From Microbacterium maritypicum MF109 (GTDB lineage: Bacteria; Actinomycetota; Actinomycetes; Actinomycetales; Microbacteriaceae): a stretch of 64,000 nt of DNA. The stretch spans positions 1 through 64,000 of the forward strand of contig NZ_ATAO01000112.1 in the NCBI RefSeq assembly GCF_000455825.1. Reading direction: 5' to 3'. The notes beneath the pieces were generated by a model. It had not been told where the DNA came from. It ran no database searches and saw only the letters and a program-made list of their open reading frames with translations. Positions within the stretch are counted from its first letter, which is position 1. Every line of letters begins with the position of its first letter. Positions 58,222-64,000 of this stretch are shown here, piece by piece. Position numbers and translations under genes: made by a program.

Positions 58222-59575
58222 CACTCTTTCCTCTCTGAGATTCGAACCGCACCCGTCGTGCGTCTCGCCATTCACGTGCGGCGCGGGCGGCTTCGATCGC
58301 GAGAGCCCGGTCACCCTCATTCCGCCAGCCCATTCCCGCAAAGCTCCATGAGCCCACTACCAGCACCTCGTCGACGTCGTAGCCTTCCTCTTTGGCTCGT
58401 TCCACGGTGCGTGCCAAGCGCCAAGCGCGACGGGCTCCTCGGAGCGAGCCAAGTGTCACCGAGTACCGGCGCGACTTCGAGGAGAAGTGTCCACGGAAGC
58501 CCAGCATGTGCGACCACTTCCTGAGCAGCGCGTAGGGGCCCTCCGGACCGTTCTCCTCGGCAATCAGCTCAGCGGTGGCCTTGATCACTTTCACGTGCGG
58601 GCGGTCACGGCTCCCGCTACTGAGATCCTCCGTCGCCTTGGTGGCGTACTTTGCGATGTATGCCGCTACGGCTCGGTCAGAGAGCGTGCCGTCGAGCCCC
58701 TCACGACGAACGATCGGTTGAACATCGATCTGCGCACCCCACCGGAGAACCCGAGCGGATGCCTCTCCACGCACCGCCGGAGTCTCATACACGACTCGAC
58801 GCGACGACTTCCGAACCGCAGCGATGAGACATGCTTCGGTCACTTGGTCCGGGGCAGGCGGGAACTGTTCTGTCGGGCTAACGCCGTCGAGCCGAATGAT
58901 CGCGTGAAAGTGCACCGCTCCGCGTCGCTGAAACTCCGCCACTTTGGCGAACTGGACCCGTACGATCTCCGCAGCGGCTCTCTGAGTCATCCCGAGCTCG
59001 TAAGCCAGCTGCCGCCGGAGCTGAATGGTGAACCGCCTCCACAGCTCGGGTGCAAAGTACTGCCACACGACGTGGCCAACGTAGTCATAGCATTCCTCGC
59101 ACAGCGGCTCGCCGAGGAGTCCGTCGTCGTCATCGTGATTGCAGAAGCACCCGCGCGGCTTGCCATGAACGCAGGTGCCACGTCTCCGCGAACCAGCCAG
59201 AGAGTGGACGGCACCGAAAGACGGAGCGGTGAGTGTGACGAACGCCATCGGGTGTTCGCCTACCCCTTCGGGAACCCCTTTCATCCCACCCGCAGCGCCA
59301 GCCATGATCATGTGCCACGTATCGCCCTTGTACTCGTGGCTGCAGGATTCGCAGCGACGGGCGCGACGGTTTCCGCATCTCGTGTATGAGATGCGGTCAG
59401 GTTGCGTCTCCGCCACGAACTCACGGATCACCTCACCGGTCTGCGGATTCATCGTGGCCGACGAGCCGGTGAGTCGAACCGGGTTGGAGCAGAATCCAAC
59501 GCGTGCCGCGCCCGCCATCCATTGATCGAACTCGGAGCTTCGCAACCGCGCGGCTACGGCCTCAGCGATACTCAA
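58214..59575 (-). CDS. RepSA-like HUH replication initiator
   Basis: This 453 aa initiator belongs to rolling-circle AICE replicases. It shows a zinc-type cluster (CGNRRARRCESCSHEY), a second cluster with PLCEECYDY, and the HUH metal motif in VHFHAIIRLDG. A Tyr that could attack DNA lies in AAYIAKYATKATED. The start is taken as the TTG at 59575 with CGGAGG 6 nt upstream. A TTG at 59596 is also open. It overlaps the upstream small gene by 14 nt. Confidence 0.87.
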   Translation of the reverse strand: MSIAEAVAARLRSSEFDQWMAGAARVGFCSNPVRLTGSSATMNPQTGEVIREFVAETQPDRISYTRCGNRRARRCESCSHEYKGDTWHMIMAGAAGGMKGVPEGVGEHPMAFVTLTAPSFGAVHSLAGSRRRGTCVHGKPRGCFCNHDDDDGLLGEPLCEECYDYVGHVVWQYFAPELWRRFTIQLRRQLAYELGMTQRAAAEIVRVQFAKVAEFQRRGAVHFHAIIRLDGVSPTEQFPPAPDQVTEACLIAAVRKSSRRVVYETPAVRGEASARVLRWGAQIDVQPIVRREGLDGTLSDRAVAAYIAKYATKATEDLSSGSRDRPHVKVIKATAELIAEENGPEGPYALLRKWSHMLGFRGHFSSKSRRYSVTLGSLRGARRAWRLARTVERAKEEGYDVDEVLVVGSWSFAGMGWRNEGDRALAIEAARAAREWRDARRVRFESQRGKSDA

Positions 59576-59936
59576 CGTCGACCTCCGTGGGCACAACGCA
59601 CGAGAGTGGAGTGCGCGTCAGCGGGTCGATAGACAGCGGGCGACAGACTCTGTTATCGAGCCCATCGGATTGCTGCTGGTCCTGCCAGGCGATGATCTGC
59701 GCATCAGAGCACGCAGGATTCGCGATGCGTACGTCGACCGAATCCTCATCGGCAACGGCCGGAACCTCACCCTGCGGGAACCACAGATTGCAGGGGGAGG
59801 GCTGCCTGTCTGGTGTATCCGATGAAGCGGTCGTGGATGCCGTTCCGAGTGTGTAACCGGCAGCGGCACCTAGACCGAGCAGGAGCGCTGCTCCCATAAT
59901 CGACGCGCCGAGAACGGCGACTGTTCTCTTGTTCAT
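59562..59936 (-). CDS. Small membrane-anchored protein of the transfer operon
   Basis: This 124 aa protein has an N-terminal helix (about residues 7-30, GASIMGAALLLGLGAAAGY) and an extracytoplasmic domain with four cysteines (CNLWFP, NPACSD, RVCRPL, LSCVVP), probably two disulfides. It lies between the translocase and the initiator with overlaps on both sides. Position in the operon suggests an accessory role in transfer, but the function is unknown. Confidence 0.65.
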   Translation of the reverse strand: MNKRTVAVLGASIMGAALLLGLGAAAGYTLGTASTTASSDTPDRQPSPCNLWFPQGEVPAVADEDSVDVRIANPACSDAQIIAWQDQQQSDGLDNRVCRPLSIDPLTRTPLSCVVPTEVDVEYR

Positions 59937-61336
59937 GATTCTTCTCCTGATCTGTTCGTTGCATTCGACCGTGATGCTCGCGGACGCCGTGCCCCTGGAG
60001 CAGCTACCTGCTCGACGACCTCGACAGGGCGTGGACGCGGGGTGGCAAACGTCTCAGCTGCTTCCCTGATCTGCGCGTCAGTCGCGAAGGCTGCCCGCAC
60101 ACGCACCGGAGGCCCTGTTTCGGGAAGCACGTACGCGACTCCAGGCGTAGACGGCGAGATCTCGTGACACATCGCACCCGCTGCAACTGCCCCGTCGCCA
60201 AGAACCATGGCCGTCTCGGTGCGGTCACGGAGCCTGAGCCCTACGGTCTGTGTGAACAGGCCCCGCGCCGGGAGCGTCTCCTTGCGGGGATCCTGCAAGC
60301 ACGCGAAGACGATGAATCCCACCGCCCGTCCTTGGGATGCGAGCGTCGCGATTGCGGCATTCGCGCGGCGGAGCATGTCTCGATCGGTTTCGTACGATGT
60401 CAACGCTGCAAGCTCATCGATCAGCACGATCACGGTCGGGCTGTCGACCGAGGCGACGTGCTGCCTGGTCACCCCTGCAAGCTGGCGCGCTCGTATCTGC
60501 ATCTGCGCGACAGCGTCTTCCAAGAGCGCTACGGAATGCGCTGCATCGTCTGCGAACCGCGTGAGCAGACGGCGGCCCATCGCAAGCTCCATGCCACCCT
60601 TGCGGTCGATGCCCCAAACTTCGATGAGGCCGGAGTGGATGGGCTGCGCCAGTCCCAGTAGAAGGCCCCACACGAGCGAGGCTTTACCGCTGCCGGATGA
60701 CCCCGCGACCAACGTGTGTGGGCCGAGCGGGAGCCGCCAATCGTGACCACCTTCCGACACGCCCATCAGAACTGATCTGCCGTCCCAGTTGCTGCCGAGC
60801 TGAAGCGCGAACGAACGTGCCAGCACGTCGACGTAGTCGATCCGCAACGCGAGCGCCCCGATCTGCTGGCCTTCTACGGCAACTCGAACGGCGTTGAAGG
60901 CCTCAGCGATGCGCCCTGTCGCCGCGACAAGATCCTCCCGCGCCAGTCCCGGAGGCATCGCAACGGGAAGGAGGCACGTCCATCCATCCCATTGCGGCTG
61001 CCCCGCGCCGGACACGAGGGGATTCCCCGCGATGTCCTTGACCTCTAGCCGGAGGTTGCGGGCCAGGGCAGGCCATGACGCCAAGATCCGTGCGCCCATC
61101 TGCTCTTGCCACCGCCGGTGCAACACGGTGTCCAGATCACGCGCTGCAAGAAGGCGGCGCAACACGACCACTGCGAACGCGCCCACCACCAGCCAGTTGA
61201 CGAGCTGGCCGACGAATGGCACCGCGCTGAAGAGCCCGAGGACTATGAGCATTGGGACTAGCCACCATCCGCGACGCCACAGGCGCGGCAACTCACCAGC
61301 CCAGTACGCGCGTTCGATCCGCCATGACCAGTCCAT
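59933..61336 (-). CDS. FtsK/SpoIIIE-type DNA translocase (TraSA/TraB-like)
   Basis: This single-protein conjugation motor moves double-stranded DNA in AICEs. The 467 aa protein has two N-terminal helices (about 24-58), a linker and an FtsK-type ATPase with Walker A GSSGSGKAS at 212-220 and Walker B VIVLIDELAAL near 305. The arginine-rich GLRLRDRTETAMVLG segment matches the family. A C-terminal DNA-binding gamma domain is not obvious beyond a basic Arg-rich tail. The ATG overlaps the preceding stop by one base. Confidence 0.92.
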   Translation of the reverse strand: MDWSWRIERAYWAGELPRLWRRGWWLVPMLIVLGLFSAVPFVGQLVNWLVVGAFAVVVLRRLLAARDLDTVLHRRWQEQMGARILASWPALARNLRLEVKDIAGNPLVSGAGQPQWDGWTCLLPVAMPPGLAREDLVAATGRIAEAFNAVRVAVEGQQIGALALRIDYVDVLARSFALQLGSNWDGRSVLMGVSEGGHDWRLPLGPHTLVAGSSGSGKASLVWGLLLGLAQPIHSGLIEVWGIDRKGGMELAMGRRLLTRFADDAAHSVALLEDAVAQMQIRARQLAGVTRQHVASVDSPTVIVLIDELAALTSYETDRDMLRRANAAIATLASQGRAVGFIVFACLQDPRKETLPARGLFTQTVGLRLRDRTETAMVLGDGAVAAGAMCHEISPSTPGVAYVLPETGPPVRVRAAFATDAQIREAAETFATPRPRPVEVVEQVAAPGARRPRASRSNATNRSGEES

Positions 61337-61734
61337 CAGTCGTTGCTCCTCGGCTTGCCTGCGGGCTTCATTTCGCGAGCGCGGAGTGAGAACGCAACGC
61401 GCGGACGCCCACCGTTCTCCTTGACATACGGAGTGACTGAAAGACCGTCGAAAAAGACCGGGCGGAAGGGGAGCCCGTTGGCCTCCGGCGGTGCCGCAGG
61501 TTCCGCGATGCTCGCGATCTTGACTGTGACCTCGTTCTGTCCCTTGCGGGCCTCAGGGTCTGCGTCGATCACGCGCACCTGCCAGAGCGGGTGCCCGGTG
61601 TTCTTGTCCAGATCCTGTCCCTGCCGTTCTCCGTCATCGGACCACTTCGCGACGGGCTCGACCTCGCCGACCATGAACGCTCCACGAGGGAAGTACGCCT
61701 CGAAGCTGACCGGGATTCCTGACTGCAGTGCCAT
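61336..61734 (-). CDS. AICE conserved hypothetical protein upstream of the translocase
   Basis: This 132 aa protein is beta-rich with repeated V-x-V strands (PLWQVRVIDADPEARKGQNEVTVKI) and a basic tail. That arrangement resembles small DNA-binding OB-like or ssDNA-coating proteins, but no diagnostic motif is present. It is the first gene of the minus-strand transfer operon, with an AAGGAATG ribosome site, and is coupled to the translocase by TGATG. Its consistent position beside Tra in such elements suggests a transfer or replication function. Confidence 0.65.
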   Translation of the reverse strand: MALQSGIPVSFEAYFPRGAFMVGEVEPVAKWSDDGERQGQDLDKNTGHPLWQVRVIDADPEARKGQNEVTVKIASIAEPAAPPEANGLPFRPVFFDGLSVTPYVKENGGRPRVAFSLRAREMKPAGKPRSND

Positions 61735-61853
61735 TGCTCATTCCTTTCAGTTGGTGATGCTTTATCTCTGTACGGAAGACTGCACGTCAGTACGGGTTTT
61801 AGTCAATGTTCGGTTTTTGTCTTTTTCTAGTCATGTACTCCTTACGGCAACGG

Positions 61854-61870
61854 GCCTATCTCGGATAGGC
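61854..61870. promoter_or_regulatory. Palindrome in the divergent promoter region
   Basis: GCCTATC (61854-61860) and GATAGGC (61864-61870) are perfect 7-base arms around TCG. The right arm overlaps the TAGGCT -10 box, so a repressor site controlling the rightward gene is plausible. Confidence 0.5.
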
Positions 61871-61871
61871 T
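61866..61871 (+). promoter_or_regulatory. -10 box for the rightward operon (leaderless mini-ORF)
   Basis: TAGGCT ends 7 nt before the ATG at 61879, the start of a five-codon ORF. Confidence 0.5.
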
Positions 61872-61878
61872 GTCGAGC

Positions 61879-61896
61879 ATGGAGGTTGTGCGATGA
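61879..61896 (+). CDS. Five-codon leader ORF (MEVVR)
   Basis: ATG at 61879, TGA at 61894-61896, overlapping the ATG at 61893 (ATGA). The ORF contains the GGAGG site for the downstream gene. This would be a leaderless coupling peptide, analogous to the dppB-dppC mini-ORF. Function is inferred only. Confidence 0.4.
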   Translation: MEVVR

Positions 61897-62501
61897 GTGA
61901 ACTGTCCGCGCTACCCGTGTGGGGCGTCGTGCCGCTACCGGTCGCCGCCGTTCTTCAGCGACTGAAAACCAAGGCGGCAGATGCTGTCAACGCCATGGAC
62001 GCGGCGCAGGTCACTAGCGGCACGCCGCAGAACCACGACGAAGCGTTCTTGAAGATGTCCGCAGCGGCTGAGGCGGCGGATCGGGCGACTCGCGACTACC
62101 GGAGTGTGTTCAATGCCTACGCTCACAGGTTCCACAAGCCGAAGCCGCCCATTGGCGAACTTGCCGCTATGCAGGGCACCATCACTCAGTCGTTCGCTTC
62201 TCGCTACACGGCGAAGACGGTCGGCGCGATCGAGGCTCTTCTTTCACCGGCCCCGGACCTTGATGCCATCCGGCTTGGCATCCGCGCGCTTGGGTTCAAC
62301 GACCTTCGGGGCATCTCGCCCGAGCTGGACCGTCAACTTGCTCTGGCGGAAGCCGACGCCAAGTTTGTCCCGTGGAAGCCGGTGCCAGACGCATTCGGGC
62401 GCTACTCCGTAGTTGGCAGTGCGGCTGATCAGTCTCTCGGTGATCTCAGCTTCGACCTGACACGCAAGGTCTCGTCTCCCGAGGCGGTAGCGGAGCTGTG
62501 A
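61893..62501 (+). CDS. Element-encoded protein of unknown function
   Basis: This 202 aa soluble protein is predicted helical in residues 15-80 (LQRLKTKAADAVNAMDAAQ then AAEAADRATRDYRSVFNAY) with a later mixed region containing WKPVPDAFGRYSVVGS. No signal peptide, membrane helix or known motif is visible. It is the first gene right of the divergent promoter, so its expression is probably separate from the transfer operon. It may be a regulator or immunity protein, but there is no direct support. Confidence 0.6.
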   Translation: MSELSALPVWGVVPLPVAAVLQRLKTKAADAVNAMDAAQVTSGTPQNHDEAFLKMSAAAEAADRATRDYRSVFNAYAHRFHKPKPPIGELAAMQGTITQSFASRYTAKTVGAIEALLSPAPDLDAIRLGIRALGFNDLRGISPELDRQLALAEADAKFVPWKPVPDAFGRYSVVGSAADQSLGDLSFDLTRKVSSPEAVAEL

Positions 62502-62756
62502 GAACTTTCTTTACTCGTTCAAGGCCGACCTAGCGGCCGGCTGCGCCACCTGCGGTGCGTCCGGTCCTCGCTCCGCTGCGGTCCGGGCGCTCCTCGGGGG
62601 CGCGCACCGCGAGAGAAGCGGCCATCGAGTGTGACGACCGCGACTTCATCCTGCGGCCACGCCGGGGACAGAGCGTCTAGCACGCCTTCGGGGCGCTGTC
62701 AGTCGCGGGTGGTAGTGTTGGGCTGAGTTGACGAGCTAGCCGGAGGGGAGGGCCAA
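62502..62756. other. GC-rich intergenic region, possible cis-acting transfer site
   Basis: These 255 bases contain no supported gene. GC-rich imperfect inverted repeats lie in 62545-62615 (for example GCGTCCGG and CCGGGCGC). AICE double-strand transfer needs a small cis locus (clt) and this is a candidate. TAGTGT near 62712 could be a -10 for the downstream pair. Confidence 0.3.
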
Positions 62757-63350
62757 GTGACATCTGTATTTGACGTAGCCGCTGAGCTCCTTGAGCGCGG
62801 CGGCGGCACGATGGAAACCGTCAAACTGCAGAAGCTCTGCTTCTATGCTTTCGGCTGGTATGCGCGTCTGACCGCCGAACCGCTCTTCGGCGAGAAGTTT
62901 TATGCGATGCAGTACGGTCCGGTCGTCGGCGAGTTGCTCAGCGCGCATGCCAAGCTCAAGCGGATCGATCAGACCGCGATCAGCGTTCAACGGGATGTTC
63001 GCGGAGACGATTCCGCAGAACTGGACAGCTACAAGTCGGCGGTTATCGACGCCGTGTGGCTGGCATACGGTCGTGAATCTTCGTGGGATCTAGTTGAGCG
63101 CACGCACGACGAGCAAGTTTGGATCGACGCGTGGGAATCGCGACACGAAGGTGCTCTTCGAGGCGACTTGTATCAGTCGGCCCTTATTGAATACTTCCTT
63201 GATCGTCCCCTCGAGGCTGGCGAGAAAGTTATGCTCCCCCCTGCAATGGTCTCTCGTGCACCATTTGCCGAACTCTCCACAATTGAGAAAGACGCGAAGG
63301 TGCACGCGTCGTTCGTTGATTCTGTCCGCACGTTCACTTTCGCAAGGTGA
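62757..63350 (+). CDS. Panacea-domain (SocA/DUF4065) antitoxin-like protein
   Basis: This 197 aa protein begins with the Panacea pattern: FDVAAELLERGGGTMETVKLQKLCFYAFGW, then PLFGEKFYAMQYGPVVGELLSAH (residues about 4-62). Panacea proteins are antitoxins that neutralise many unrelated toxins. The GTG at 62757 follows GGAGGGG. Its stop overlaps the GNAT start (GTGA), the antitoxin-first order of type II modules. The C-terminal half has no second domain that I recognise and is probably the toxin-contact region. Confidence 0.82.
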   Translation: MTSVFDVAAELLERGGGTMETVKLQKLCFYAFGWYARLTAEPLFGEKFYAMQYGPVVGELLSAHAKLKRIDQTAISVQRDVRGDDSAELDSYKSAVIDAVWLAYGRESSWDLVERTHDEQVWIDAWESRHEGALRGDLYQSALIEYFLDRPLEAGEKVMLPPAMVSRAPFAELSTIEKDAKVHASFVDSVRTFTFAR

Positions 63351-63934
63351 GTGCACAGTTCGCACCCTTCCTCGCCGGGAAGGGCCTAAGCCTTCGTCGC
63401 CTTGACGATGAGCACTACACCGACTTCTTCGATTGTGGGCACGACGAAGCGATGTCGTCATGGTTCTGCAACACCGCGCGAAACTGGCAGGCCGAAGACA
63501 TGTGCGCGGTGTGGGTATTGTCACCCGCTGACAACGAAAGCGATCCTCTTGGATTCTTCACGTTGTCCGCCCACCAGATCATCCCGGGAAACATCGCGCG
63601 CAACGACAAGGCGACTGATCCCGAAAATCGGCGCTGGGCGAACAACCTGCGACAGCCATACCCAGCACAGCTTCTTGGCAAATTCGCGCTCGACCGAAGC
63701 CAACACGGAAAAGGCCTTGGGAAGATGTTGATGCTGAGCGTGTATGCGAAACATCTGGAAGCCGCCGATGCCGCAGGAGCAAAGTACTTGGTCCTCGACG
63801 CCAGGGAAGATCGCTTGGTCCGTTACTACACCGATGAATACGGCTTTGTCCGTTCTGGGTTTGCCGGTGAGGTAGCTCAGATGTACCGACCCACTGCGAT
63901 CATCCGGGAAGAGCTGCGCCTTACCTGCGAGTAG
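63347..63934 (+). CDS. GNAT acetyltransferase, probable toxin of the Panacea pair
   Basis: This 195 aa GNAT has the acetyl-CoA pyrophosphate loop GKGLG (121-125) in an ALDRSQHGKGLGKMLM context and a Tyr-rich RYYTDEYGF (159-167). That is the position of the catalytic Tyr in TacT/AtaT-type toxins that acetylate aminoacyl-tRNA. The GTG start overlaps the antitoxin stop. Pairing with Panacea rather than the usual ribbon-helix-helix antitoxin is unusual. The substrate is inferred by analogy; an ordinary N-acetyltransferase remains possible. Beyond 63934 I see no gene to the window edge. Confidence 0.78.
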   Translation: MSAQFAPFLAGKGLSLRRLDDEHYTDFFDCGHDEAMSSWFCNTARNWQAEDMCAVWVLSPADNESDPLGFFTLSAHQIIPGNIARNDKATDPENRRWANNLRQPYPAQLLGKFALDRSQHGKGLGKMLMLSVYAKHLEAADAAGAKYLVLDAREDRLVRYYTDEYGFVRSGFAGEVAQMYRPTAIIREELRLTCE

Positions 63935-64000
63935 GAAGTTCTCAGGCAGTTCGCGACGAAGTGAGTACACCACTCGTGTTGGCTCTGTTCAGCGCTTCGA

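Larger units (their letters stand above)
54549..64000. mobile_element. Actinomycete integrative and conjugative element (AICE), left part
   Basis: The set integrase, excisionase, RepSA-like HUH initiator, small membrane protein and FtsK/Tra translocase in one minus-strand run is the AICE core. The sequence is visibly less GC-rich than the chromosome to the left. The left boundary is placed at tRNA-Met because atypical sequence begins right after it. No second copy of the tRNA 3' end occurs in the window, so the right end lies beyond 64000, or tRNA-Met is not the attachment site. Cargo is at both sides of the core. Confidence 0.75.

Overview
The window is high-GC actinobacterial chromosome and looks like Microbacterium or a close relative in Microbacteriaceae. 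The reasons are: the GC-rich third codon positions; a resA-ccdA-resB-ccsB cytochrome c maturation block beside menaquinone genes (menC, menB, menE); mycothiol-synthase-like GNATs, PadR/HAAS and DUF2510 proteins; and an RpoB and RpoC typical of Actinobacteria. Taxonomy is inferred from gene content, not from an alignment.

Layout. 1-1.4 kb: a thioredoxin-reductase-like flavoprotein divergent from a MerR regulator, with a perfect palindrome between them. 1.4-5.7 kb: System II cytochrome c biogenesis. 5.8-6.5 kb: a 2H phosphoesterase gene bracketed by two related terminator-like palindromes. 6.6-12.0 kb: a YhgE/Pip membrane protein and an MMPL exporter with an unusual ABC-ATPase-like tail, divergent from a TetR gene over two tandem palindromic operators. 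12.0-17.7 kb: menaquinone genes interspersed with a GNAT and a PadR/HAAS pair. 17.7-27.4 kb: a methyltransferase, a NarL-type two-component system followed by an ABC transporter, a ComB-like protein, a SprT-like protease, a spermidine-synthase-like protein and an LCP ligase. 27.5-33.0 kb: an amino-sugar uptake operon (binding protein, two permeases, NagZ-like GH3, RpiR regulator) with no ATPase of its own. 33.1-39.7 kb: a PfkB kinase divergent from a complete oligopeptide ABC operon. 39.7-47.5 kb: rpoB-rpoC with a strong promoter and a strong terminator hairpin. 47.6-54.4 kb: a sugar kinase, tRNA-Tyr, small membrane and zinc proteins, enoyl-CoA hydratase, an inositol-monophosphatase-family enzyme and an M23 endopeptidase. 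54.4-54.65 kb: tRNA-Thr and tRNA-Met.

From just past tRNA-Met to the right edge the sequence is less GC-rich and carries an actinomycete integrative and conjugative element (AICE): tyrosine integrase, excisionase, RepSA-like HUH initiator, a small membrane protein and an FtsK/Tra translocase, all on the minus strand. Cargo sits at both ends. On the left are a frameshifted Cys-motif gene, a Cys-rich mini-protein and a DUF7662-like/GIY-YIG-like fusion whose start codon overlaps the integrase stop. On the right is a Panacea-domain antitoxin overlapping a GNAT gene, which looks like a toxin-antitoxin pair. The right end of the element is not in the window.

Two patterns run through the window. 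Many genes have a TANNNT -10 box 6-7 nt before the start codon, which implies leaderless mRNAs. Genes within operons are commonly joined by ATGA, GTGA or TGATG overlaps. Two coupling mini-ORFs (12 and 5 codons) carry these overlaps between or ahead of longer genes.
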